DNA of 64,000 nt from Bacteroides faecium (lineage in GTDB: Bacteria; Bacteroidota; Bacteroidia; Bacteroidales; Bacteroidaceae): contig NZ_CP050831.1 of assembly GCF_012113595.1 (NCBI RefSeq), positions 4,650,001-4,714,000 of the forward strand, in the 5' to 3' direction. The notes under the pieces are model-generated. The model was not told where the DNA came from. It worked only from the letters and a program-made list of their open reading frames with translations, and did not search any database. This document shows positions 54,301 to 63,700 of this stretch, piece after piece (the first letter of the stretch is position 1; each line of letters begins with the position of its first letter). The position numbers were made by a program, and so were the translations under genes.

Positions 54301-54775
54301 AACAAAATTGGGAGCGGAATGGAAGGGCATAACTTTCAGCATGATGCTTTCTACATCATGGGGAGGTGACCGTCAGATTGACAGAGCACAATATGTTTTC
54401 TCTTCTCAACAGAATATGGTATGGTCACCAGATATTTTCTGGCAGGATATGTATGACGAGATGAATAATCCAAATGGCAAGTATCCGAATATTGGTTTGG
54501 AAAATAGAATTAGTGGTTCTGTTGACAGCCCGTCTGATTTCTGGCAGATCAGTACATTCCGTTGCTATATCCGCAACTTGAGTGTTGGTTATACTTTGCC
54601 GAAAAGATGGTTAACTCCATTGAAAATTCAATCTGCACGACTCAGTGTGACTGGTAACAACCTGTGGGACTTGTATAATCCATATCCTAAAAAGTATCGT
54701 AATATGTATGACAAAACGACTACATTGTATCCTACTTTGAGAACATGGTCTTTGGGTGTAAATGTTTCATTTTAA
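51323..54775 (+). CDS. SusC-like TonB-dependent transporter (pectin locus, second pair)
   Basis: This 1150-residue protein has a long N-terminal leader, with a hydrophobic stretch at about 24-37 (LSFLFAVPVETFA). A carboxypeptidase-regulatory-like domain follows (about 53-130; GASVTIKGGTVGTITDIDG). The plug starts LDEVVVIGYGTQKAKD, and the barrel ends LGVNVSF. There is no STN domain. It is a paralogue of the product of 44875-48183 but clearly diverged. SusD follows after 11 bases. The pair probably takes up a different pectin fragment from that of the first pair. Confidence 0.92.
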   Translation: MEKEQVFSRKTQSKYLSAAKIICLSFLFAVPVETFAESVKEMPAVNAVQQQGIVKGTVVDTQGEPIIGASVTIKGGTVGTITDIDGNFSLTVPTGSQIVVSFIGYTRQFVTPKAGQALKIVLKEDTKTLDEVVVIGYGTQKAKDVTGSIGVITPKEIEELPVSNLGAALAGQIPGLSVSGGDNRPGVGASISIRQSFSYSKDGGSSDPMIIIDDVIQIDPNSGLPTMDTFNALDPSEIESISVLRDASASIYGSRASQGAIVVKTKRGKAGAPRISYSGKFGVNDAVGHPKILTGSAYGRFANSLNTASGKINTGSSDWKTKIYSEDELAQMDQMNYNWLDEAWSSAFTMNHSVNVSGGSENATYFAGASYYTQGANLGKQDYDKWNFRAGVDVKLTSDLKFSATIAGYQQDIEKSHTKSGTAINGYGKVQPGESGEYLLLSHMPTYIPWEVTLDDGNTYYTSPLLNSYSEAGNAKSNDRIGSWNYFQMLDSDGNYSKTNSFGYDANFSMTYSIPYIKGLSVKGSYALKRNASDGEQVMMPFTLAYLKADNKLTEGNRFFSDHPSVADYEFNEYTGRTRVVFTDALTKNEQMNFYINYEGKFGLHSITAMAAVEKMKSSQHSKQMIYINPNPDSYLGTAATAGTMDVGNTVTYRYQQGSLSYLGRVTYNYADKYLFQFVFRTDASTKFAPANYWGFFPGVSLGWVASEEKFFKDVMPAWFEYAKLRFSWGQTGKDNLKAWRWMQLYGVDGTRGYGFGANSGYAKTGIKADATPNPSAHWDKDNKYNLGLDLRFLNNRLSATMDFYYDVNSDILNQNIGGIVGTPIFAGGALTEVNFGRIDAWGSEFSLNWRDKVGQVKYNVGVNFGFSNNKVKEWPELPASLAANNSVRAGVSTIMPVWGYKVWRGTSSGDGILRNQKDIDDYWSYLKGNANGGTVKYLDKTNKSDLKPGMLAYQDLGGGLNPDGTQKGPDGQVSKVEDYAKLAKKNRTHGFTTKLGAEWKGITFSMMLSTSWGGDRQIDRAQYVFSSQQNMVWSPDIFWQDMYDEMNNPNGKYPNIGLENRISGSVDSPSDFWQISTFRCYIRNLSVGYTLPKRWLTPLKIQSARLSVTGNNLWDLYNPYPKKYRNMYDKTTTLYPTLRTWSLGVNVSF

Positions 54776-54786
54776 AAATCATAATT

Positions 54787-56793
54787 ATGAAAAAGAAAAC
54801 GATATTATATAGTGCGCTGTTAGCGTTCGGTTTACTTTCATTTTCCGGTTGTAGTGATCAGTTTCTGAAAGATATGACTCCTTATGATAAGTATTCACCG
54901 GAACAAACTTTTGGAAGTGAGGTTATTTTAGATCAGTATATTCAGAATATTTATTATAACTATTTCCGTGTATCAGGTATGACTCCTACACAGTCATATA
55001 GCTTAGCTGGTAAATATACCGATTTTACGGCATATACCGAAGAAAAGTGGGGAATACAAACCAAGATTAGTTCCAGTAATATTTTGGAAGAAGCTAAGGA
55101 TTGTGATTCTTATTTTGGTGCAAATCTGGCATCTAATATAAGCAATGATCCATATTCGCGTATTCGTTATTGTAATGATGTTTTAGAAGGTATTGATAAA
55201 TATGGTCAAACTCTCTCGGATGGATTTGTGAGAAAGGCAAAGGGACAAGCATATTTCCTACGTGCAATTCAATTATTTGATTTGGTTCGTGTTTATGGTG
55301 GAGTTCCAATTGTAAATACAGTCTTAAATGCCGCTGACCGTGAGGCTGCCAAGGCATATAATCGTGAGAGTGTAGAAGCATGCATTAAACAAATTATAAG
55401 TGACCTTGACGATGCGGCAGGATTACTTCCTACCCGTAAAGAATGGGGAGATGCAGAATATGGGCGATTGACAAAAGAAGCAGCCTTAGCATATAAAAGC
55501 CGTGTACTTCTAGTTTTTGCCAGTCCAATATTTAATAAGGATTGGGATAACTCGGGTAACCAACGTTGGAAAGATGCTTTGAAGGCGACTCAAGATGCAA
55601 AAACTTTATTGGATAATGAAGGGTACGGATTGTACGGAGCAACTGGTAAAGATTGGGATGAGATGTTTTACAAAAATGATAATAAATTCTGCAAAGAAGT
55701 TATCATGGTGAAAATGCTTGCCGCTTCAACTTCAGGTTCTGATGAACGCAGTAGTTGGCAAAAAGCGATTCGATTAAAGTCAATGGGAAGTAATGGAGCT
55801 GGTTTCCAAGTGCCACAAGGCATGCTTGATATTTTCCCAATGGCTGACGGAAAGCCTGCTGTTGATGAAAATGGTAATTTTGTAAATGGTTATGATAAGT
55901 TCCTGTTTTTCAAAAACCGTGATCCACGCTTTTATTATACTTTTACTTTCTCTGGAATGAAATGGGGGTATGATGCTAATGCGGATGCTGTTGTATGGAA
56001 CTATTGTTGGGAAGATGCCAGTGAAAATCAATATTTTGCAAATGTAGGGAGTAGTCCTGCTATTGTACGCAAAATGTCTAGTCCAATTGCAAGTAGTGCC
56101 AATACTTATGCTGCCGACGGAACAGACGTTTATGAATATCGTTATGCGGAACTACTTTTGAACTTGGCAGAGTGTTACGCTGCTACTGGTGATGCGTCGA
56201 CGGCTATTGATGTACTGGGGCAGGTGCGCGCTCGCGTTGGAATTCCTGTTGGTAACAATAAATATGGTTTAGGTAGTGTTTCCGATAAACACGAGGCGAT
56301 TAAAGCTTGTCTGCGTGAACGTCAGATAGAACTGGCATACGAAGGAAAACGATATTGGGATATTTGGCGTTGGATGTTATATACTGATGATGCAAGTAAT
56401 AATAATACGACATGTGCTACATTGGGACTTGAACCATTGAATGGGACTCACCGTGTTGGTAAATATTTGAAAGTGAAAGGCTCTACAACAAAGGAGGATC
56501 CTATAGCATCTGAAGTTGCTGCGTTCGATACTCCGGTAGATGTAAATGATGAAGCTAATTTACAAGCAAACCTTGAGATTTTAGCTGAATTCTGGACTTC
56601 TCACTTTGAGTTCAAAGATACTAAAACACCAGTGGATAATATAAATAATGAACAGGCTGAAATAACTTGGAGAGAAAATTACTATCTGTCTGGTTTACCG
56701 GAAAATGTGTTATTGATGAATCCTTGGTTGTCACAAAGTACAGGATGGCAGGATGCATATGGCGCAAAAGGTACATTTGATGCCAGACAATAA
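54787..56793 (+). CDS. SusD/RagB-like surface lipoprotein (pectin locus, second pair)
   Basis: The start is ATG 54787, which puts a normal lipobox at Cys22 (LLSFSGC) right after the signal. An upstream in-frame extension overlapping SusC would bury the signal. The protein has 668 residues. The core shows KGQAYFLRAIQLFDLVRVYGG, YKSRVLLVFASPIFN, YRYAELLLNLAECYAATGD and RERQIELAYEGKRYWDIWRW. It pairs with the SusC encoded just upstream. A clear terminator follows 21 bases after the stop. Confidence 0.92.
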   Translation: MKKKTILYSALLAFGLLSFSGCSDQFLKDMTPYDKYSPEQTFGSEVILDQYIQNIYYNYFRVSGMTPTQSYSLAGKYTDFTAYTEEKWGIQTKISSSNILEEAKDCDSYFGANLASNISNDPYSRIRYCNDVLEGIDKYGQTLSDGFVRKAKGQAYFLRAIQLFDLVRVYGGVPIVNTVLNAADREAAKAYNRESVEACIKQIISDLDDAAGLLPTRKEWGDAEYGRLTKEAALAYKSRVLLVFASPIFNKDWDNSGNQRWKDALKATQDAKTLLDNEGYGLYGATGKDWDEMFYKNDNKFCKEVIMVKMLAASTSGSDERSSWQKAIRLKSMGSNGAGFQVPQGMLDIFPMADGKPAVDENGNFVNGYDKFLFFKNRDPRFYYTFTFSGMKWGYDANADAVVWNYCWEDASENQYFANVGSSPAIVRKMSSPIASSANTYAADGTDVYEYRYAELLLNLAECYAATGDASTAIDVLGQVRARVGIPVGNNKYGLGSVSDKHEAIKACLRERQIELAYEGKRYWDIWRWMLYTDDASNNNTTCATLGLEPLNGTHRVGKYLKVKGSTTKEDPIASEVAAFDTPVDVNDEANLQANLEILAEFWTSHFEFKDTKTPVDNINNEQAEITWRENYYLSGLPENVLLMNPWLSQSTGWQDAYGAKGTFDARQ

Positions 56794-56814
56794 TCATTGA
56801 AACTTGAAAGATAG

Positions 56815-56848
56815 GGGGCATGTCATGAAAATGATATGCCCCTTTTTT
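56815..56848 (+). terminator. Intrinsic terminator after the second pectin SusC/SusD pair
   Basis: GGGGCATGTCAT (56815-56826) pairs with ATGATATGCCCC (56831-56842), with one G-T pair and a GAAA loop, and is followed by six T. Confidence 0.9.
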
Positions 56849-56896
56849 GCTAAAAATAGTTTTATCTCTACTGATCTTTGCAAATAGTTGAACGAA

Positions 56897-57058
56897 ATGG
56901 TTAAAACGGATTTTGATTATGAAGCATATGTAGGTGATTCCTATTCCAATGTGTGTGACATTAGGGCTGTTCTTGACGAACAGCCCTATAACTTGGAGGA
57001 TTACAAAGCTACACAAGCAAGTATAGAAGAATGGAGAAAGAAATATGTACAGATATAG
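56897..57058 (+). CDS. Small 53-residue hypothetical protein
   Basis: The frame ATG 56897 to TAG 57058 encodes an acidic, charged peptide with ordinary protein-like composition (for example NVCDIRAVLDEQPYNLEDY and EEWRKKY). It lies in the gap between a terminator and the promoter of the PL1 gene. A perfect 10-base hairpin (56963-56972 with 56978-56987) lies within the frame. I recognise no family. It may be a real small gene, the tail of a larger gene lost by deletion, or chance. Confidence 0.35.
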   Translation: MVKTDFDYEAYVGDSYSNVCDIRAVLDEQPYNLEDYKATQASIEEWRKKYVQI

Positions 57059-57166
57059 AAATACGGAACAACAGTGAAAATCTGACGATTTATTTTTTTC
57101 TACTTTATCACCCATGTTTTTCATTATTACTGATTACAAATCTTTTCTTCTTTCGTCTTATTATTG

Positions 57167-57174
57167 TATTTTTG
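57167..57174 (+). promoter_or_regulatory. Probable -7 box of the PL1 operon
   Basis: TATTTTTG matches TAnnTTTG, lies 29 bases before the chosen start and sits in the word TTGTATTTTTGAA shared with 51295. It also argues against the longer reading of the PL1 gene from 57114, which would place the promoter inside the coding region. Confidence 0.5.
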
Positions 57175-57203
57175 AATTAACAACTTCACAAAACCAAATA
57201 AAA

Positions 57204-58943
57204 ATGAAGAAGAAGCATCTACTTTTAGCAGCTTTCGCTGCAACAATGTTGACTCCGACCATTGCATGGGCGCAATACCCGCAAATATCCGGCGAAGCCA
57301 AAGATAACTATACGAAAATGATGACCGAAGAGCGGAAACGTTCTGACGAAGCATGGGCAAAAGCGTTGCCGATAGTACAAAAAGAAGCCAGGGAAGGACG
57401 CCCTTATATCCCTTGGGCTGGTCGCCCGTATGATTTGCCACAAGCTGATATCCCTTCATTCCCAGGTGCTGAAGGTGGTGGTATGTACAGTTTCGGCGGC
57501 CGTGGCGGCAAAGTGATAACTGTAACAAATCTGAATGACCGCGGACCGGGTTCTTTCCGTGAAGCATGCGAAACTGGCGGTGCACGTATTATCGTATTCA
57601 ATGTTGCCGGTATCATCCGTCTGGAATCTCCGATTATCGTCCGTGCTCCTTACGTAACCATTGCTGGACAAACAGCTCCTGGAGACGGTGTTTGTATCGC
57701 TGGAGAATCATTTTGGGTAGATACACATGATGTCGTAGTACGTCATATGCGTTTCCGTCGTGGAGAAACGAAAGTATGGCATCGTGATGACTCTTTCGGA
57801 GGTAACCCTGTTGGTAATATAATGATTGACCACTGTTCCTGTACATGGGGATTGGATGAAAATATTTCTTTCTATCGCCACATGTATGATCCTAGTGAAG
57901 GACAATATGAGAGCAAAGACTTGAAGCTTCCTACTGTAAACGTAACTATCCAAAATACTATCTCAGCAAAAGCATTGGATACATACAACCATGCATTCGG
58001 TAGCACATTAGGAGGTGAGAACTGCGCATTTGCCCGTAACCTCTGGGCTAGCAACTCCGGACGTAATCCTTCTATCGGCTGGAATGGTATCTTTAACTTC
58101 GTTAATAATATCGTGTTCAACTGGGTTCACCGTTCTTCAGACGGTGGTGACTATACCGCAATGTTCAACATGATTAATAACTACTACAAACCGGGACCTG
58201 CTACTCCTAAAGACTCCAATGTAGGACATCGTATCTTGAAACCGGAAGCGGGACGTAGCAAGTTGGATCATAAAGAATATGGACGGGTATATGCCGACGG
58301 AAATATCATGGAAGGCTATCCTGAAATAACGAAAGACAACTGGAATGGCGGTATCCAGATTGAAACCCAGCCGAACACTGACGGATATACTGAATACATG
58401 CGTAGCTATCAGCCGTTCGAGATGCCGTATATCAATATCATGGGGGCTAATGATGCTTATGATTATGTATTGAAGCATGTAGGTGCGAATATTCCTTGCC
58501 GTGATATTGTTGACGAACGTGTGATTGAAGAAGTTAGAACAGGCATTCCTTATTATGAAAAGAAACTTCCGAAAGACGCTTATGGTGATTTGACAGGCTT
58601 GTCTCCTAAGTCAATGGGCGAGGACGGACAGTTCAAGTATCGTCGTCTGCCGAAAGATTCTTATAAGCAAGGTATTATTACCGATATCCGTCAGATGGGT
58701 GGCTATCCTGAATACAAAGGTACTCCTTATGTAGATACAGACAAAGATGGTATGCCGGATGAATGGGAAATCGCCAACGGATTGAATCCGAATGACCCGA
58801 GTGACGCCAACAAAGATTGTACAGGTGACGGATATACTAATATTGAAAAATATATCAATGGTATCAGTACGAAGCACAAAGTAGACTGGAGAGACATGAA
58901 GAACAACTACGATACTTTGGCTGAAAAAGGAAAATTAATGTAA
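57204..58943 (+). CDS. PL1-family pectate lyase
   Basis: The start is ATG 57204, which gives a clean signal peptide (KKKHLLLAAFAATML to AWAQ). The upstream in-frame ATG at 57114 adds residues ahead of the signal and covers the promoter. The 579-residue protein is a right-handed beta-helix pectate lyase. It shows FPGAEGGGMYSFGGRGG, VTNLNDRGPGSFREA, IIVRAPYVTIAGQTAPG, VVRHMRFRRG and IMIDHCSCTWGLDE. A C-terminal Asp-rich calcium-loop tail follows (DTDKDGMPDEWE, about 512-560). PL1 enzymes cleave homogalacturonan by calcium-dependent beta-elimination. In B. thetaiotaomicron, a PL1 (from memory BT1023) cuts the backbone of rhamnogalacturonan-II. Secretion without a lipobox suggests a periplasmic location. 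Confidence 0.88.
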   Translation: MKKKHLLLAAFAATMLTPTIAWAQYPQISGEAKDNYTKMMTEERKRSDEAWAKALPIVQKEAREGRPYIPWAGRPYDLPQADIPSFPGAEGGGMYSFGGRGGKVITVTNLNDRGPGSFREACETGGARIIVFNVAGIIRLESPIIVRAPYVTIAGQTAPGDGVCIAGESFWVDTHDVVVRHMRFRRGETKVWHRDDSFGGNPVGNIMIDHCSCTWGLDENISFYRHMYDPSEGQYESKDLKLPTVNVTIQNTISAKALDTYNHAFGSTLGGENCAFARNLWASNSGRNPSIGWNGIFNFVNNIVFNWVHRSSDGGDYTAMFNMINNYYKPGPATPKDSNVGHRILKPEAGRSKLDHKEYGRVYADGNIMEGYPEITKDNWNGGIQIETQPNTDGYTEYMRSYQPFEMPYINIMGANDAYDYVLKHVGANIPCRDIVDERVIEEVRTGIPYYEKKLPKDAYGDLTGLSPKSMGEDGQFKYRRLPKDSYKQGIITDIRQMGGYPEYKGTPYVDTDKDGMPDEWEIANGLNPNDPSDANKDCTGDGYTNIEKYINGISTKHKVDWRDMKNNYDTLAEKGKLM

Positions 58944-59003
58944 TCGCCGGCAAGGTGCCGGAGCCATGTTTCCTTTCGGTATCCTACTTTAAAAACAAAA
59001 TCA

Positions 59004-59672
59004 ATGAAAAAGATATTAATAATTTCTCTACTGTTACTTTGTGGCTGGATATCTGCCGGAGCAGTTGACTTGAATAAAGAAAACCGTGACCCCAAATATG
59101 TGGAGTCTATCATCAATCGTTCACAGAAGATTGTCGATAAACTTGGAGTTACGGATACAAAAGTGGCGGAAGATGTCCGTAATATCATTGCCAACCGTTA
59201 TTTTGAATTGAACGATATCTATGAAGTGCGCGATGCAAAAGTCAAGAAAGTAAAAGAATTGGGACTGACTGGCGACGCTAAAACTGAAGCATTGAAAGCT
59301 GCGGAAAATGAAAAGGATGCAGCGCTGTATCGTTCTCATTTCGCATTTCCTGCAAATTTGTCTCTTTTCCTTGACGAGAAGCAGATAGAAGCAGTGAAGG
59401 ACGGCATGACCTATGGAGTGGTGAAAGTGACTTACGACTCACATCTTGATATGATTCCGAGTTTGAAAGAAGAGGAAAAGGCACAAATCTATGCGTGGCT
59501 GGTAGAAGCCCGTGAATTTGCCTTGGATGCTGAAAATTCGAATAAGAAACACGCAGCTTTCGGAAAATATAAAGGACGTATTAACAACTATCTGGCTAAA
59601 CGCGGATACGACTTGAAGAAAGAACGTGAAGAATGGTACAAACGTGTGAAAGCACGTGGAGGATCTTTATAA
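59004..59672 (+). CDS. DUF3826 protein of the pectin locus
   Basis: This 222-residue exported protein has a short signal peptide (ILIISLLLLCGWISAGAV). The mature part is mainly helical and highly charged. It shows the DUF3826 features YVESIINRSQKIVDKLGV, ANRYFELNDIYEVRDAK and a YDSHLDMIPSLKEEEKAQI segment. The family is found next to pectate lyases in Bacteroides loci and has no assigned reaction. The gene follows PL1 by 60 bases, which include a short CCGGCA/TGCCGG hairpin at 58947-58961, and is probably in the same transcript. Confidence 0.85.
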   Translation: MKKILIISLLLLCGWISAGAVDLNKENRDPKYVESIINRSQKIVDKLGVTDTKVAEDVRNIIANRYFELNDIYEVRDAKVKKVKELGLTGDAKTEALKAAENEKDAALYRSHFAFPANLSLFLDEKQIEAVKDGMTYGVVKVTYDSHLDMIPSLKEEEKAQIYAWLVEAREFALDAENSNKKHAAFGKYKGRINNYLAKRGYDLKKEREEWYKRVKARGGSL

Positions 59673-59714
59673 GATTCTCTCCCATAATTAAATGGTTAGT
59701 TTGTTTGATGATGA

Positions 59715-59746
59715 AAAGGGTGGCTCGGAGAGTCGCCCTTTTCTCG
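59715..59746 (+). terminator. Probable terminator after the DUF3826 gene
   Basis: AAGGGTGGCTC pairs with GAGTCGCCCTT around a 3-base loop, with two G-T pairs, and is followed by TTCTCG. The poor U tract means that some read-through into the GH43-like gene is possible. Confidence 0.55.
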
Positions 59747-59848
59747 TATATATTTAGAATCTGACGAATCTTCGAATCTGTTTGAGTACAAATCAGGGCT
59801 TTTATCGTCTTTTCCATATAAAGGATACAATTATAGATTATAATAGAA

Positions 59849-60778
59849 ATGAAAAAGTTAAGAAATACATTAGCCGCAATAGGTATTTTGTTCTTGGCTT
59901 CTTGTGGGGGAAGCAAAGACTATTATATGTTCACTTCATTCCACGAACCGGCTGACGAGGGTTTAAGATATTTATATAGTGAGGACGGAATGCATTGGGA
60001 TAGTATTCCGGGAGTTTGGTTGAAACCGGAACTGGGAAAACACCAATTGATGCGGGATCCTTCCATGGTGCGCACTCCCGATGGGACTTTCCATTTAGTC
60101 TGGACTACGAGCTGGAAAGGTGATTTGGGATTCGGCTATGCAAATTCCAGAGATTTGGTTCATTGGTCGGAACAACAAATGATTACTGTTATGGCTGATG
60201 AACCGACCACTGTTAATGTATGGGCTCCGGAGATTTTTTATGATGACGATAGTGAGCAGTTTATGGTGGTGTGGGCTTCATGTGTCCCCGGTCGTTTTGA
60301 GAAAGGGATAGAAGAAGAAAACAATAACCATCGCTTGTATTATATCACAACGAAGGATTTTAAGACAGTTTCAAAAGCGAAAGTCTTATACGATCCGGGT
60401 TTTAGTACAATTGATGCTGTTCTGGTGAAACGGGCAAAAAATGATTATGTGATGGTACTCAAAGATAATACCCGTCCTGAACGTAACCTGAAGATTGCTT
60501 TTGCAGATTCCCTGACAGGGCCTTATTCGCCTGCATCACAACCATTCACCGAATCCTTTGTAGAGGGACCGACCGTAGAAAAGGTAGGAGAGGACTATCT
60601 CATTTATTTTGATGTGTATAAGAAGAAAATATACGGAGCTATGCGCACAAAGGACTTTAAGAATTTCACCGATATAACCAATGATGTAAGCGTACCTGCC
60701 GGACATAAACACGGAACAATATTCAAGGCTCCGGCAACAGTGGTTAAAACACTGTTGGAAGAAAGTAAGAAGAAATAA
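59849..60778 (+). CDS. GH43-like glycosidase lipoprotein
   Basis: This 309-residue protein has a lipobox at Cys19 (LFLASC). The fold is a five-bladed propeller of the GH43 clan. The catalytic positions appear as Asp in LMRDPSMV, Asp/Glu in NVWAPEIFYDD, and the acid Glu in EGPTVEKVGEDYLIYFD. GH43 members mostly remove alpha-L-arabinofuranose or beta-xylose. From memory the equivalent B. thetaiotaomicron gene is BT1021, next to BT1020. Bond specificity cannot be read from the sequence. It is followed after 20 bases by the large enzyme at 60799, so the two are in one operon. Confidence 0.8.
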   Translation: MKKLRNTLAAIGILFLASCGGSKDYYMFTSFHEPADEGLRYLYSEDGMHWDSIPGVWLKPELGKHQLMRDPSMVRTPDGTFHLVWTTSWKGDLGFGYANSRDLVHWSEQQMITVMADEPTTVNVWAPEIFYDDDSEQFMVVWASCVPGRFEKGIEEENNNHRLYYITTKDFKTVSKAKVLYDPGFSTIDAVLVKRAKNDYVMVLKDNTRPERNLKIAFADSLTGPYSPASQPFTESFVEGPTVEKVGEDYLIYFDVYKKKIYGAMRTKDFKNFTDITNDVSVPAGHKHGTIFKAPATVVKTLLEESKKK

Positions 60779-60798
60779 ATTAAAACCAGAAATAGATC

Positions 60799-63700
60799 AT
60801 GAACAACTCTACAAAGATTCTCTTTGCACTAGCTGCCGGATGGCTGACAGCTACAGTATCAGCACAAGACAGAATCCATTACACAGGAACAGAAATCTCA
60901 AATCCTACTTATCATGACGGACAACTGTCCCCAGTAGTAGGGGTACATAATATCCAATTGGTGCGGGCAAACCGGGAACACCCTGATGCCTCTAACGGCC
61001 ATGGTTGGACTTACAATCATCAACCGATGCTGGCTTATTGGAACGGCCAATTCTATTATCAATACCTGGCTGATCCTTCGGATGAACATGTCCCGCCTTC
61101 CCAAACCTTCCTGATGACATCAAAAGATGGTTATCAATGGACAAATCCCGAAATTGTATTTCCACCGTATAAAGTACCGGATGGATATACCAAAGAATCC
61201 CGTCCGGGTATGCAGGCTAAAGACTTGATTGCCATCATGCACCAACGCGTAGGCTTTTACGTCTCTAAATCCGGCCGTTTGATAACGATGGGGAATTACG
61301 GAGTTGCTCTGGATAAGAAAGACGACCCGAATGACGGAAACGGCATTGGCCGTGTAGTGCGCGAAATAAAGAAAGATGGCTCGTTCGGACCTATTTATTT
61401 CATTTATTATAATCACGGATTCAACGAAAAGAATACCGACTATCCATATTTCAAGAAAAGCAAAGACCGTGAATTTGTGAAAGCTTGCCAGGAGATTCTT
61501 GATAATCCGCTCTATATGATGCAATGGGTAGAAGAGGCTGATCGTGAAGACCCTATCATTCCATTGAAGAAAGGATATAAAGCATTCAACTGCTACACGC
61601 TTCCTGACGGAAGAATCGCCAGCCTTTGGAAACACGCGCTGACTTCCATCAGCGAAGATGGCGGACATACTTGGGCGGAACCCGTGCTCCGTGCAAAAGG
61701 TTTTGTTAATAGTAACGCGAAAATATGGGGACAACGTTTGAGTGACGGCACATATGCCACAGTGTATAACCCTTCCGAATTCCGTTGGCCACTTGCTATC
61801 TCATTGAGTAAGGACGGACTGGAATATACAACACTAAACCTGGTACATGGTGAAATCACACCAATGCGCTACGGTGGAAATTATAAATCATATGGTCCCC
61901 AATATCCTCGTGGCATACAAGAGGGAAACGGAGTACCTGCGGATGGTGACTTATGGGTTTCTTACAGTGTAAATAAGGAAGATATGTGGATTTCCCGTAT
62001 CCCTGTGCCGGTGGAACTCAATGCTTCCGCACATGCCAATGATGACTTCTCAAAATCGAAAGCAATTGCAGAACTTACTAATTGGAATATTTATTCTCCC
62101 GCCTGGGCTCCGGTTTCTTTGGACGGACAATGGCTGAAACTGCAGGATAAAGATCCGTTTGATTATGCGAAAGTGGAACGTAAAATCCCAGCTTCTAAAG
62201 AACTGAAAGTTTCGTTCGATTTGCAAGCCGGACAAAATGATAAAGGTACACTCCAGATAGAATTCCTGAATGAGAACGGAATTGCCTGTTCCCGTATGGA
62301 GCTGACCAATGATGGTATTTTCCGTATGAAAGGTGGCTCCCGTTTCGCGAATATGATGAAATATGAAGCCGGAAAAAGCTATCACGTAGAAGCTGTTCTT
62401 TCAACGACAGACCGTAATATCCAGGTATATGTAGATGGCAAGAGAGTAGGGTTGCGTATGTTTTATGCACCGGTAGCGAGTGTTGAAAGAATTGCTTTCC
62501 GTACAGGCGTGCCACGTACATTCCCGACAGTGGATACTCCTGCCGACCAGACTTATGATTTGCCGAATGCTGGTGAACAAGAGCCTTTGGCTGAATATCG
62601 CATAGCCAACGTGAAAACATCTTCTACGGATAAGGATGCGTCTTCCGCTTTTCTGAAATATGCGGATTTCAGCCATTACGTAGATTATTTCAATGGAATG
62701 GAAGATGAGAATATCATCCAGGCAATTCCTAATGCTAAGGCTTCGGAATGGATGGAAGAGAATATTCCTTTGTTTGAATGTCCGCAACGCAATTTTGAGG
62801 AAATGTATTATTACCGTTGGTGGTCATTGCGCAAACATATCAAGGAAACTCCCGTGGAATATGGCATGACAGAATTTCTGGTACAACGTTCCTACTCGGA
62901 TAAATATAACCTGATTGCCTGCGCCATCGGACATCATATTTATGAAAGCCGTTGGTTGCGTGACCCGAAATATTTGGATCAGATTATCCATACCTGGTAT
63001 CGTGGTAATGACGGCGGACCTATGAAGAAAATGGATAAGTTCAGCTCATGGAATGCGGATGCGGTATTGGCACGATATATGGTAGATGGTGATAAAGACT
63101 TCATGTTGGATATGAAGAAAGATCTGGAAACCGAATACCAACGTTGGGAACGTACAAACCGTCTGAAAAACGGGTTATATTGGCAAGGTGACGTACAAGA
63201 CGGTATGGAAGAATCCATCAGCGGCGGGCGCAGAAAGAAGTATGCCCGTCCTACTATCAACAGTTATATGTATGGCAATGCGAAAGCACTTTCATTGATG
63301 GGAGTCCTTTCCGGTGATGAAGGAATGGCAATGCAATATGGTATGAAAGCAGATACCCTGAAAACTTTAGTCGATACCGAATTGTGGAATACACGCCATC
63401 AGTTCTTTGAAACGATGCGTACGGATTCTTCTGCTAATGTCCGTGAGGCTATCGGTTATATTCCGTGGTATTTCAATTTGCCGGATACAGCGAAGATGTA
63501 CGAAGTTGCCTGGAAAGAGATTATGGACGAGAAAGGCTTTTCTGCTCCTTACGGACTGACTACTGCCGAACGCCGCCATCCGGAGTTCCGTACACGTGGA
63601 GTGGGTAAATGTGAATGGGACGGAGCTATCTGGCCGTTCGCCTCTGCACAGACATTGACGGCAATGGCTAACTTTATGAATAATTATCCGCAAACAGTAT

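Noticed and set aside
56621..57124. A 167-codon leftward frame between SusD and PL1
   Set aside because: It overlaps the end of SusD and its terminator, and its hydrophobic stretch is what antisense of AT-rich coding DNA often gives. The rightward 53-residue frame in the same interval looks more protein-like.
57114..57203. Upstream in-frame start of the PL1 gene
   Set aside because: It would place residues before the signal peptide and put the TATTTTTG promoter box inside the gene.
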